IMG/VR virus record: IMGVR_UViG_3300043446_002305
Span: 1 to 24,935 of that record
From: a virus
DNA length: 24,935 nt
Direction: 5' to 3' (one strand)
Position numbers and translations under genes: made by a program
The notes under the pieces: generated by a model
Told to the model about the DNA's origin: nothing
Database searches by the model: none
What the model saw: only the letters and a program-made list of their open reading frames with translations
Shown: piece by piece, positions 1 to 6,839 of the stretch
How positions within the stretch are numbered: position 1 is the stretch's first letter
Layout of the letters: each line of letters begins with the position of its first letter

Positions 1-76
1 CTTGGGTAACAGCACCGCCGAGACCGGAGGTGTAACCGATAGCTTTGCCAGCAGTGGCTTCAAAAACGGATGCCAT
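1..76 (-). CDS. Head decoration-like structural protein (5' part only)
   Basis: The gene starts at an ATG ending at 76 and runs leftward off the window, so only about 25 residues are visible. They begin MASVFEATAGKAIGY and then TSGLGGAVTQ. This alanine/glycine-rich opening resembles small decoration or head-accessory proteins that follow the major capsid gene in cyanophages, but the resemblance is from memory. It lies directly downstream of the capsid gene on the same strand. It has the clearest Shine-Dalgarno in the window, which supports the start and suggests high expression. The identity of the full product is not determined here. Confidence 0.6.
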   Translation of the reverse strand, partial: MASVFEATAGKAIGYTSGLGGAVTQ

Positions 77-84
77 GGTTAGTT

Positions 85-90
85 CCTCCT
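85..90 (-). promoter_or_regulatory. Strong Shine-Dalgarno (AGGAGG) of the decoration-like gene
   Basis: On the minus strand AGGAGG is followed by 8 nt and then ATG at 76. This is the ideal spacing. It contrasts with most early genes, whose starts lack any purine-rich site, and it fixes the start of the partial gene at the left edge. Confidence 0.85.
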
Positions 91-91
91 A

Positions 92-1114
92 TCAATCGAA
101 GTTGGAGGTGATGGTGGCACGCACGATTCCAATGTTCTTGGTTTCGTACACCTTGCTCCAGTTGCCCACGGTTGCGAGCTGAGCACGGGTGGGGTTCGTG
201 GTGGTCACGGCCCACTTAGCACCAACGGGGTGGTAGATGTAGTGCATGTCCAGCGACATGGCATCCGACTTAGCGAGGATGTCGCGGTCGGTTTCAGTAC
301 GCATGGCAGCCTGCTCACCGGAGGCGATAGCGCCAGCAGTGAAGAAATAGCAGGCATAGTTGCCGGCGCTGTTGGTGATGTCGTCGGACACGATCACGCG
401 CAGACCCATGTAGGTCGGAACGCTCACATCGCCGTACGAAGCAGCCACAGAACCGCCAATGGCGTTGATGGTGCTAGCACCGGTGGCAGGAGTGCTCAGG
501 CGGGCTTCCGTATTGGTCACATAGTCAATCGCCTTGCGCTCCACGAGGTCGTAGTAGCAAGCCGAGTGCATGGCCACGGCGGTCAGCTTGTCGCCTTGAT
601 CGCCCAGAATTGCGCGGGCCTTAGCTACCTGACGGGGACCGAGGGCAGTTGCGCCGCTGGTGTCAAAACGCAGAGCGTCAAAGGCGGGGGTATCAGAGCC
701 GGTGAGGCTACCGAACACACCTTCAAGGCACTTGTAGAGGTCAGCCTGCTGCTGGTTAGCAACGTACTCACCAACTTTGGCGCCAATGGCGGCCATGGGG
801 TCGGAGCCAGCAGCCAGAGCAGCCAGATCGCGGGCCTCAAAGGCACGACCACGGTGCAGGATCACGCCAACTTGCTTGTCAGCACTGATCTTGCCGGGGG
901 TCAGGCTGGTGGAGTCGCTAAGAACTTCCAGATCGCCGGACAGGTTGGCCTTCCAGAAAGGCACGTTAACAAAGTCACCACCCTCGGTTGCATTCAGTTC
1001 CGCCATGGGCTGCACAACGCCGCTGGCAAGAAACTGGTTCCGCTGAGTCGATTGCTCGATCACATACGGAGTAAAAATCTCGGGGATGATGACATCAGAG
1101 CGAAGAGTCGCCAT
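92..1114 (-). CDS. Major capsid (coat) protein, HK97-like fold probable
   Basis: A 340-residue protein opening MATLRSDVIIPEIFTPYVIE, typical of phage coat proteins whose N-terminus says where the protein binds and is followed by a loop region (GGDFVNVPFW near residue 46) and an F-E-A-R-D stretch near residue 92. The C-terminal third has the alternating beta pattern and YYHPVGAKW-like segment (HYIYHPVGAKW) of coat proteins. It forms the capsid shell. It follows the scaffold gene and precedes the decoration-like gene, the usual head-gene order. The start is ATG with a weak GGA upstream. I infer the HK97 fold from context and length; no catalytic residues are expected. Confidence 0.88.
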   Translation of the reverse strand: MATLRSDVIIPEIFTPYVIEQSTQRNQFLASGVVQPMAELNATEGGDFVNVPFWKANLSGDLEVLSDSTSLTPGKISADKQVGVILHRGRAFEARDLAALAAGSDPMAAIGAKVGEYVANQQQADLYKCLEGVFGSLTGSDTPAFDALRFDTSGATALGPRQVAKARAILGDQGDKLTAVAMHSACYYDLVERKAIDYVTNTEARLSTPATGASTINAIGGSVAASYGDVSVPTYMGLRVIVSDDITNSAGNYACYFFTAGAIASGEQAAMRTETDRDILAKSDAMSLDMHYIYHPVGAKWAVTTTNPTRAQLATVGNWSKVYETKNIGIVRATITSNFD

Positions 1115-1196
1115 GATGAATCCTCAGGGAATTTGTTGGTTGCGGGCGTAACCCAATGACGGAGTGGCGTAACCAATCGCGTCTAGCAGTTACATA

Positions 1197-1892
1197 TTAA
1201 GCATTGTTTGCCGCTGCCTTCAAGCGTTCGTACAGATCGCGGTCAGTTCGGTAAAGGCGTGATTGCTCGGTGAGGTTGAAATATTCCCGCGTGAACGGGT
1301 TTTTGGTGCCTGCCGGAACATCGGACGACACAGGCTTGGTGCCAACGGGAGCGCCAGAACCCTTGACGTTCGGAGCCCTGAACAGGTAACCGCGCTCAGC
1401 CTTCAGGCGTTCAACCCATTGATCCATGGGCACTTCGTTGTAGCCATCAACGGCCACGGGGTTACCGTTTTCGTCCAGCTTCAGTTGATCACGGACCAGA
1501 CGAAGAGCATCGTGCGGGTTGTGAGCACCCTGTTCAGCAAGGATGGCAACAACGCGATTGTCCAACTGATTGACGGTCAGTTTTGATTCCAGTTCGGCAA
1601 TGCGTTTCTTGTAACCTTCCTCCCGCTCTTGGAATTGTTGAGCGTACTGTTTCAGGGCTTCGTCGTACTTACCCTTTGATTCCAGTTCCTCTTGTTCCTT
1701 TTTTCGCTTGAACTCCAGAAGTTCCTGAATATCAACGCCATCGGGAACGGCAACTGATTTTTCCTTCTGTTCTTTGAGCTTGCCAATCAGTTCAAAGTTT
1801 TTACGCTCCAACGCTTCAATACTGCGCTTGAGCTTTTCCGATTCGTTATCGGTTGCAGTGGGCGTAGCTTCCTGCAGTTGTTCGTCAGACAT
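1197..1892 (-). CDS. Capsid assembly scaffolding protein
   Basis: A 231-residue, highly charged protein. Residues 15-115 are predicted coiled coil, rich in E, K, Q and L (LKRSIEALERKNFELIGKLK, then EEREEGYKKRIAELESKL-like heptads). A middle section with AILAEQGAHNPHDALRLV resembles the conserved core of phage scaffold/GP20-type proteins, and the C-terminus is basic and polar. Such proteins template the procapsid and are lost on maturation. It sits immediately upstream of the major capsid gene with an 82-nt gap, which fits. Start ATG, no clear Shine-Dalgarno. No protease gene is seen nearby. Confidence 0.82.
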   Translation of the reverse strand: MSDEQLQEATPTATDNESEKLKRSIEALERKNFELIGKLKEQKEKSVAVPDGVDIQELLEFKRKKEQEELESKGKYDEALKQYAQQFQEREEGYKKRIAELESKLTVNQLDNRVVAILAEQGAHNPHDALRLVRDQLKLDENGNPVAVDGYNEVPMDQWVERLKAERGYLFRAPNVKGSGAPVGTKPVSSDVPAGTKNPFTREYFNLTEQSRLYRTDRDLYERLKAAANNA

Positions 1893-1949
1893 TGTGACCC
1901 GTAGGGTTTACCGCCAAAGTGTATAGGCAAGCCAGCCCAAAGGCACGTC

Positions 1950-2144
1950 ATGTCACGGCGGGAATGGAACACGCCAGTTCGTGAGCCTTGGTGTCCAGTG
2001 ATTTATTGGCTGCTCAAGGCGATTGACCTACACACCCAGCGGTATCTGGAGACTGGGGAACGGTGGCATGTTGACGCGGCCAACGACCTGCGCCGTTATG
2101 TCTCAGAGCTAAAGGATCGAATCCACCGCGATGAAGGTCGGTAG
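1950..2144 (+). CDS. Small cyanophage-type protein, opposite strand to its neighbours
   Basis: A 64-residue plus-strand gene inside the minus-strand head module, in the gap between the scaffold gene and the next minus-strand gene, overlapping neither. The sequence has a hydrophobic YWLLKAIDLHTQRYLETGE segment followed by an amphipathic helix (LRRYVSELKDRIHRDEGR). This composition is protein-like, and I recall similar short proteins in cyanophages, but no function is known to me. It exactly fills the only gap between the head genes. No promoter or Shine-Dalgarno is evident. Confidence 0.68.
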   Translation: MSRREWNTPVREPWCPVIYWLLKAIDLHTQRYLETGERWHVDAANDLRRYVSELKDRIHRDEGR

Positions 2145-2145
2145 A

Positions 2146-2433
2146 TCACCATTTTTCCTTGTCAGCCCAGTACGCCGCTGACATTTTGCCTTTGGCAATA
2201 TTGGCCGCATGGCGTGCCTTGAATGATGCCCTTCTGGCCTTGTCTGCTGCTGACTCTCCTTTTCGTGGTGGTGAGCCAGATACACCCTGCTGACCGAACC
2301 TGATCAGCTTGACCTGATCGCCTTCCTTAGCCAAGACCGCGTGCGATTTGGTCGGGTGGTTTGGCGTGCGCTTCGGCTTGTTGTAGCCGTCGAACTTTTC
2401 GCCTCGGTATTCAATCGCCATCTTCCCCATCAT
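2146..2433 (-). CDS. Small basic phage protein of unknown function
   Basis: A 95-residue basic protein with the stretch NKPKRTPNHPTKSHAVLAKE, then VKLIRFGQQGVSGSPPRKGE, and a C-terminal half rich in R, K and A ending MSAAYWADKEKW. This pattern (KLIRFGQQG, RRASFKARHAANI, GKMSAAYWADK) is a recognisable family in marine phages. I know no experimental function. A nucleic-acid or virion association is only inferred from charge. ATGATG occurs at 2433/2430 and an in-frame ATG at 2421, so the start could be 4 codons later. It overlaps the next upstream gene by 23 nt. Confidence 0.78.
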   Translation of the reverse strand: MMGKMAIEYRGEKFDGYNKPKRTPNHPTKSHAVLAKEGDQVKLIRFGQQGVSGSPPRKGESAADKARRASFKARHAANIAKGKMSAAYWADKEKW

Positions 2434-2590
2434 CCGTGCAGGTGATCACCTCAACGCCCTCAGCCAATCTGCCCATCAATGCACCGAGAATTTCGGGATT
2501 GTTGGGCGTCGGGAAAATAAACCGGCCTTCAATCATGCCGTCAGCACACTTGAGGTAAGTGCAACTGCCTTCCCAGATTCTGCCGTTCAT
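2411..2590 (-). CDS. Small hypothetical protein (59 aa)
   Basis: This reads MNGRIWEGSCTYLKCADG and ends TCTDDGEDGD, with two Cys in the first half and an acidic tail. The start ATG at 2590 overlaps the stop of the upstream gene as ATGA, and its 3' end overlaps the downstream gene by 23 nt. This tight chaining supports it as a real gene. I do not recognise the family. Confidence 0.65.
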   Translation of the reverse strand: MNGRIWEGSCTYLKCADGMIEGRFIFPTPNNPEILGALMGRLAEGVEVITCTDDGEDGD

Positions 2591-2754
2591 TTTTTCGGCT
2601 TGCGTTTTTTGGCGGTTTTAGCCGCTGCCTTGAATGCGCCTTTATCCGGGTAGTCAGCCTCACCGGGACGGGCCTTGCGTTCCTTGGCGCCTTCCTCAAT
2701 CCGCTTCCGCTTGGCGGCGATGTTGGCGTAAAGGCCTGGCTTTTTGGTTGCCAT
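2587..2754 (-). CDS. Tiny lysine/arginine-rich phage protein (55 aa)
   Basis: The protein begins MATKKPGLYANIAAKRKRIE and contains ARPGEADYPDKGAFKAAAKT, ending in a run of K and R. The 'GLYANIxAKRKRI...G' opening belongs to a family of short basic proteins common in phages and often placed near head genes. Role unknown; DNA or RNA binding is plausible from charge alone. The start overlaps the preceding stop as TAATG, and its own stop overlaps the next start as ATGA, consistent with translational coupling. Confidence 0.72.
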   Translation of the reverse strand: MATKKPGLYANIAAKRKRIEEGAKERKARPGEADYPDKGAFKAAAKTAKKRKPKK

Positions 2755-2942
2755 TACTTTTTGCCTTTGGGTTGCTTGCGGGCCTTACCGGCTTCGCTCA
2801 GAGCAATAGCAATGGCCTGTTTACGGCTTTTGACCACGGGGCCCTTGCCCTTTCCGGGCTTGCCGCTGTGCAGTTCGCCGGCTTTGTACTCCTTCATCAC
2901 CTTGCCGATCTTCTTTTCGGCTTTGGTCGGTTTCTTGGCCAT
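2754..2942 (-). CDS. DUF6496-like small basic protein (62 aa)
   Basis: A 62-residue protein with the family-typical core KVMKEYKAGELHSGK, then VKSRKQAIAIALSEAGKA. This core (a lysine-rich helix followed by KSRKQAIAIALSEAG) is seen in many phage and bacterial proteins annotated DUF6496; function unknown. Start ATG at 2942. The stop overlaps the start of the next gene (TAATG). Its coding region is also overlapped in another frame by the 3' half of the upstream gene. Confidence 0.78.
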   Translation of the reverse strand: MAKKPTKAEKKIGKVMKEYKAGELHSGKPGKGKGPVVKSRKQAIAIALSEAGKARKQPKGKK

Positions 2943-3111
2943 GGGGAAGCGGCAGATGACTCAAGTTTAGGCCCGACTTATCAACCCAGCCAATATTGCC
3001 GTTATCCAGCTTCTGAAGTCTGGCTTCAATGATTGCCTCGCCGTGCTCAACCTCAACCCAATCGGAATAAACGCGACCGTCTAGGTAATACCTAATCTTT
3101 GGGAGGTCCAT
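2821..3111 (-). CDS. Small hypothetical protein with a long overlapping tail
   Basis: The start ATG at 3111 lies inside the end of the minor head gene (20-nt overlap). The first ~60 residues (MDLPKIRYYLDGRVYSDWVE... NGNIGWVDKSGLN) look like a genuine small phage protein. The last ~35 residues are read from the DUF6496-like gene in a different frame and are charged and of low complexity, so they may be an unplanned extension after loss of an earlier stop. Function unknown. Confidence 0.6.
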   Translation of the reverse strand: MDLPKIRYYLDGRVYSDWVEVEHGEAIIEARLQKLDNGNIGWVDKSGLNLSHLPLPHGQETDQSRKEDRQGDEGVQSRRTAQRQARKGQGPRGQKP

Positions 3112-4405
3112 ACCGCTGCTGCAACTGAGCCAGCGTAACTTCACTGCCGTCTTCGCGCACCATCCGAGCCAATGCCTCTTGTGGCCCGTATTTATTGGCA
3201 AGTTTGTCGAAATAGGGCACGCGACTTTTACCCAATGTGTCTTCCTTGATCTGTGCAGGTTGTTTCTGAAGCCATTGGCCAAAGGTCACATTGCCTTGAA
3301 CTTGACCCGTTGAACTAGCGCGAACAGAAGGGCCAGTACCCCATTCAGGCGGGTCAATTCCCAAACCCTTGTAATCAATAATTGCAATCGTTGTGCAGCG
3401 GCAGTTGAAGTGCACTGGCGGGGTTGGACCCTTGCCGTACTTGTATTCTTTGCCGTCAAGGTTGCGGCAGATCGGGCAAGTTCTGGACTCCAACGCAGCA
3501 AGCCAACGGTATTTTTTCGTGATGTCTTCATTGGCCTCGTAAACCTGCTGGCTGGCGGCATTGGAAACCTGCTGAACGCTTGTGCGAACGACGGTCATAA
3601 TCTGATGGTCGGCCATCTTGGTTAGTTCACCGCCGGCTAAGGCCTGTTGCTTTGCAGTGCGTGCCAGCTCGCCAAATTCAAGGCTGCCAACAAGACGGCG
3701 GGCAATCTGCGCCGTAGGTTCACCCGTCAAGATGCCTGTTCGCACAATGGCGTTGAACCGCTGGGCTTGGGATTCGGCTAGGCCGCGAAATGCCTTGGCC
3801 ACTACATCACCGTTGGGCAGCGTGATGGCAGCACCTTGGCCAGCGGTCAGATTGAAACCACCAGTGCCCGGCAGCGTGAAGTTCAGATCGGTCGGGTCAA
3901 CAGTTGCGACGGTCGCGGCAAAGTTTGGGGCAACCTGAACCGTATTGACCTGAGCTACGGCGTTGATCTGTGACGGCAGTAATTGGCGCTCGTCAACAAC
4001 ACCGCCGGTTAGTGCCAGTTTGATTTGATCCGTGACAAATTCTGTCTGCAGTTCAGCTAAACCCTGTAGCTCGCCGGCTACATATGCCGTGCTGCGATTA
4101 GTCCATCCGTCTAGTGATTCCCGCAGTTGAGCAAGGATTACGCGCAGCCGTTGTGCCTGAACTGATGCAGGGCTAACGATGCCACCACCCGCCGTAGGGG
4201 CGCCAATATCAATACGTCGTAAGTCATCAATGGCGCTAAGGATGATGCTGTTGTAATCACGAACAACTTGGCCAGCGACAGCATTACTGAAGCGGTTTAG
4301 GTCAATGGCGTTGCGGTAGATATTGGCAACAGGATCTTTGCGGTTGATACGCCGCTTGAATTGCTCAATATTGAGCAGGCGGGGTGTAACGCCTGATTGG
4401 GTCAT
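3092..4405 (-). CDS. Minor head / head morphogenesis protein (Mu gpF / SPP1 gp7-like)
   Basis: A 437-residue protein. The diagnostic part is near residues 300-342: RWLAALESRTCPICRNLDGK followed by PPVHFNCRCTTIAII, giving Cys310, Cys313, His332, Cys335 and Cys337. This Cys/His cluster is the hallmark of the phage head morphogenesis domain of Mu gpF/SPP1 gp7 proteins, which enter the procapsid with the portal and help DNA packaging or ejection. The N-terminal two thirds are helical and variable. The start ATG overlaps the portal stop (TAATG), as expected for the portal-minor head gene pair. Confidence 0.88.
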   Translation of the reverse strand: MTQSGVTPRLLNIEQFKRRINRKDPVANIYRNAIDLNRFSNAVAGQVVRDYNSIILSAIDDLRRIDIGAPTAGGGIVSPASVQAQRLRVILAQLRESLDGWTNRSTAYVAGELQGLAELQTEFVTDQIKLALTGGVVDERQLLPSQINAVAQVNTVQVAPNFAATVATVDPTDLNFTLPGTGGFNLTAGQGAAITLPNGDVVAKAFRGLAESQAQRFNAIVRTGILTGEPTAQIARRLVGSLEFGELARTAKQQALAGGELTKMADHQIMTVVRTSVQQVSNAASQQVYEANEDITKKYRWLAALESRTCPICRNLDGKEYKYGKGPTPPVHFNCRCTTIAIIDYKGLGIDPPEWGTGPSVRASSTGQVQGNVTFGQWLQKQPAQIKEDTLGKSRVPYFDKLANKYGPQEALARMVREDGSEVTLAQLQQRYGPPKD

Positions 4406-5895
4406 TACTCAGGCATCACGACGGGTTCTTGATTGTCTTCCTGAATCATCTCCTCTCCGGTGATGTCTTCACTGCCAAGGTTTTCAGGGCCGCCCATTTC
4501 AATCAATCCGCCGGTTTGGGTTGCTTCCAGCTCCTCCTCAACGTCGAAGTCATCGCCTAGCACTTCGCCTTCGGCCAGTTGATCCAACAGCGTTTTCTGG
4601 CTGATCACGCCAGCGGTATAGGTCTGCAACAGGGCAAGGATTTCGGCAGGCTCAAGGCGTGCGGCGATGAAGTCACGATTAACGAAACTGCTGCCAGATT
4701 GCGGCAGGCCAAGGAAGTCAGCGTGATACCGCAGGCAGTTGTCGATTAGATCCTGCACCTGTTGAGCAATGACCATCATGGTGCTGTCGCCTTGGCTGCG
4801 GTCAATCCGCTTGGCCTCGGCAGTTTCGGCACTCAGCTTTTGGCCCAGCACAGCAGACAGACCCAGTTCGTTGATCTGCGCCGCGATCTGCTCAAGGCGA
4901 CGGAACTGAGCCTCAAAGCTACGGCCACCCGGTTCGATGTACTCGGCGCGACCCTCGGCAGGAAGGGCAAGGGCCTCAGACGGGCCGGCACTGATTTCTT
5001 CGGCGGAACTGGGGAAACCAAACAACGCCAGCATCGGCACGGCGCTGATGTGCAGCATATTGTCCAGATCGCTTTGGATCTGGTAGGTCTTCAGGTTCAG
5101 CTCTGCGATGTCTTCCAGTGGCGGGCGGGATTCCAGCAGGCCAGCACGGTTGCTGTAGGCGACGGCAAAGGGGATGTAATCAAGGCTGGTGGTGCCGGAG
5201 GCAACTTCGGCAAATGCGCCCTTGGTGTCGTCTTGGCGGAAGACTTGATAGGAGCCTGGACGCAGGACACGAACCTGCTCAACGTACTTTTCGCCAAATT
5301 CACCGTCGGGCACCACTACCCGCTCCATCAGGCGCAGCATGGTTAGACGCTGGGCGCCGTTGCTGACCTCAGAGCGCCAACCAAGGATGTCACGCGGGGT
5401 GTAAGTGACCCAGTAGGGACGAAGATTGGCAGCGTCGGTGATGTTCTGTAGTTCGTCTTCAGAGTCAGAAGGGAAATCAACTAAAACACCGGCGTGACCG
5501 TAGCGGACCATTTTTCGGGCCAGCTCGTAGACAAAAATATTCAGGTCATTGCCTTGGAGGTCTACATCAAACAGTTGTTCGCGCAGGACATCAGGCACAT
5601 CGTCAAGACGGACTGGCTTGCGGGTCAACATGCCGGCCAGCATCCGCTCAAGGCGCTGGTAATACGGCGGGCAAACTGAACGGGCCAAACGGTTGTCGTA
5701 GGACTCGTCTTGTTCGCGGGGTTCCTGCGGCAGGTAACGGCGATGCTTACGCCGCATTCCGTAGGTGCCTTCCAGCAGGTCTTCAATCAATATCCAGTGT
5801 GCTTCCTGTGCAGCCCAAGCACCGTTGGGGTCTTGCACCTGCGTTGCTGTGCGCGTCAGCAGCCGGTCGTAATGCCGAAAACCGGTGTAGGTCAT
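4405..5895 (-). CDS. Portal protein (DUF4055-like)
   Basis: A 496-residue protein with the N-terminal layout of the DUF4055 portal-like family: WILIEDLLEGTYGMR, RYLPQEPRE, then a YDNRLARSVCPPYYQRLERM stretch and LAGMLTRKP. The centre has a helix rich in glutamine and alanine that fits a portal stem, and the C-terminus is acidic. The portal forms the dodecameric ring at one capsid vertex through which DNA passes. Size, position between the terminase and minor head genes, and family pattern agree. Start ATG at 5895. A 6-codon mini-ORF (MARRKE) overlaps the start as ATGA, which may be chance. Confidence 0.86.
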   Translation of the reverse strand: MTYTGFRHYDRLLTRTATQVQDPNGAWAAQEAHWILIEDLLEGTYGMRRKHRRYLPQEPREQDESYDNRLARSVCPPYYQRLERMLAGMLTRKPVRLDDVPDVLREQLFDVDLQGNDLNIFVYELARKMVRYGHAGVLVDFPSDSEDELQNITDAANLRPYWVTYTPRDILGWRSEVSNGAQRLTMLRLMERVVVPDGEFGEKYVEQVRVLRPGSYQVFRQDDTKGAFAEVASGTTSLDYIPFAVAYSNRAGLLESRPPLEDIAELNLKTYQIQSDLDNMLHISAVPMLALFGFPSSAEEISAGPSEALALPAEGRAEYIEPGGRSFEAQFRRLEQIAAQINELGLSAVLGQKLSAETAEAKRIDRSQGDSTMMVIAQQVQDLIDNCLRYHADFLGLPQSGSSFVNRDFIAARLEPAEILALLQTYTAGVISQKTLLDQLAEGEVLGDDFDVEEELEATQTGGLIEMGGPENLGSEDITGEEMIQEDNQEPVVMPE

Positions 5896-6018
5896 TCTTT
5901 GCGCCTAGCCATACACAAATTCTATGGCTCTAGGTTAGTTGTAAATAATGGCTGGGCCTCCGATACCGCCACACACGGTGTCCAGCCTTACGGACAGAAC
6001 CGACCCAGCGATAGCAGT

Positions 6019-6207
6019 TTATTCGCCTTCGTCAGCGCGGCTGATTTCATCTTCTAGGGCCTCGGCAGCTTCGTCAAAGCCTTCGTCGTAGAGCCACTGT
6101 TGAATGGCGGTGAGCATGGCGGAAGCGGCCTCGTTGAACTCGTAACAGGCGTCGTCAACGGTTGAATCGAAGGCGGCTTCAAGATCGCGCCAAAGGGGTG
6201 CAGACAT
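6019..6207 (-). CDS. Small acidic protein (62 aa), unknown function
   Basis: A 62-residue acidic, alanine-rich helical protein (MSAPLWRDLEAAFDSTVDDA, then FDEAAEALEDEISRADEGE). It lies between the terminator at about 6250 and the portal gene on the same strand. The leader just before the ATG is C/A-rich with no Shine-Dalgarno. Charge and size resemble small phage inhibitors or DNA mimics, but nothing specific supports that. Family not recognised. Confidence 0.68.
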   Translation of the reverse strand: MSAPLWRDLEAAFDSTVDDACYEFNEAASAMLTAIQQWLYDEGFDEAAEALEDEISRADEGE

Positions 6208-6241
6208 TGTGATGTTGCGGCGGCTTCAGGGTAGCGGCAAA

Positions 6242-6263
6242 AGAAAAAGCCCCCGAAGGGGCT
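6242..6263 (-). terminator. Rho-independent terminator, minus strand
   Basis: On the minus strand the hairpin AGCCCC-TTCG-GGGGCT is followed directly by TTTTTC. It has a 6-bp stem, a UUCG tetraloop and a T-run, all the marks of an intrinsic terminator. It sits 7 nt past the stop of the 79-aa gene at 6270-6509 and would end that transcript. Confidence 0.88.
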
Positions 6264-6269
6264 GGGTGA

Positions 6270-6509
6270 TCAATAGTTGGCAGCAAGGCCGGTTGCAAGG
6301 TGCTTGAAGAAATGATGGAAGTCACCATTCAAAAAATCAAGACGCTGCAAGGTGCTGATGATTTGTTCGCGTTCGCGGCCTTGGGTGCGGTGAATGGCTT
6401 CAATAACCACGTCGGTGGTGATGATGTGGCTATCGCCGGTGACGGGGCTAATGACCTCGTAAGTACGAATCTCGAAGTCTTTTTCAGCGAAAAAAGTGGC
6501 GAGGCTCAT
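6270..6509 (-). CDS. Small hypothetical protein (79 aa) with its own promoter and terminator
   Basis: A 79-residue protein (MSLATFFAEKDFEIRTYEVI...; C-terminal FLNGDFHHFFKHLATGLAAN). No family is recognised. It lies in the late-strand module but has a private promoter (6546-6575), a 5' leader hairpin (6525-6536) and a terminator (6242-6263), so it is expressed as its own unit or together with the upstream 60-aa gene. Promoter type and leader match those of the plus-strand early operons, so early expression is inferred. Confidence 0.72.
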   Translation of the reverse strand: MSLATFFAEKDFEIRTYEVISPVTGDSHIITTDVVIEAIHRTQGREREQIISTLQRLDFLNGDFHHFFKHLATGLAANY

Positions 6510-6524
6510 GGTCTTGTGCGTGGT

Positions 6525-6536
6525 GGGGTCGCCCCC
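6525..6536 (-). promoter_or_regulatory. 5'-leader hairpin with GCGA tetraloop (site 1)
   Basis: On the minus strand this reads GGGG-GCGA-CCCC, beginning 9 nt after the CATAAT -10 element, so it would lie at or near the 5' end of the mRNA. The leader between it and the ATG is C/A-rich with no Shine-Dalgarno. It matches site 2 (6791-6802) with a compensatory stem change. Confidence 0.6.
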
Positions 6537-6545
6537 TGTCCCTTA

Positions 6546-6575
6546 ATTATGGGGTATACCCCTGCCGTCTGACAA
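6546..6575 (-). promoter_or_regulatory. Promoter of the 79-aa gene, with perfect palindrome GGGGTATACCCC
   Basis: On the minus strand: TTGTCA (6575-6570), 18-nt spacer, CATAAT (6551-6546). The 12-bp perfect palindrome GGGGTATACCCC at 6551-6562 lies in the spacer against the -10. A repressor or activator bound there would cover the promoter. The same motif recurs at three other promoters in the window. Confidence 0.6.
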
Positions 6576-6592
6576 GCGCCCCAGTGGTCAGT

Positions 6593-6775
6593 TCACAAAT
6601 TGTTGTGCGCCCATTCCAGCAGCTCTTGCCTGACCCAAAGGCCATGGGGCCAGCCGGATTCGTCTTTGGATAGATGCGGCGCGTATTCCGGCAGCTCGCT
6701 GTCGCGGATCACCTCAAGCCAGCCGCCACGATGAAGCAGTACAGCGCCGACGGCTTTGACCGTGCGGTATTTCAT
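6593..6775 (-). CDS. Small hypothetical protein (60 aa) with its own promoter
   Basis: The protein begins MKYRTVKAVGAVLLHRGGWL and ends ELLEWAHNNL. A longer reading from a GTG at 6829 is open, but those codons overlap a near-perfect promoter, so I choose the ATG at 6775. Family unknown; a short beta-rich domain is likely. It is monocistronic or reads into the 79-aa gene downstream, whose promoter and leader look like a duplicate of this one. Confidence 0.72.
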   Translation of the reverse strand: MKYRTVKAVGAVLLHRGGWLEVIRDSELPEYAPHLSKDESGWPHGLWVRQELLEWAHNNL

Positions 6776-6790
6776 GGTTGTCGGGGTGGT

Positions 6791-6802
6791 GGGATCGCTC
6801 CC
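6791..6802 (-). promoter_or_regulatory. 5'-leader hairpin with GCGA tetraloop (site 2)
   Basis: On the minus strand this reads GGGA-GCGA-TCCC, starting 8 nt after the -10. The loop is identical to site 1; the closing pair is A-T instead of G-C, so pairing is kept despite the base change. Confidence 0.6.
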
Positions 6803-6810
6803 GTAAAAGG

Positions 6811-6839
6811 AGTATACCCCATAACGCACCGCTTGTCAA
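6811..6839 (-). promoter_or_regulatory. Near-consensus sigma70 promoter of the 60-aa gene
   Basis: On the minus strand: TTGACA (6839-6834), exactly 17 nt, TATACT (6816-6811). The -10 is the core of the near-palindrome GGGGTATACTCC (6809-6820). The -35 overlaps the stop codon of the large terminase gene. Confidence 0.85.

Noticed and set aside
230-1159. Long plus-strand open frame opposite the capsid gene
   Set aside because: It is the mirror of the major capsid gene; composition is H/V/G-rich and unlike a natural protein.
5879-6018. Promoter for the portal and head genes just upstream of 5895
   Set aside because: Only TTTACA with 15 nt to TAGAAT is visible, below a convincing match.
6776-6829. 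Longer start (GTG 6829) of the 60-aa gene
   Set aside because: The extra codons cover a near-consensus promoter and the leader hairpin, so they are probably not translated.
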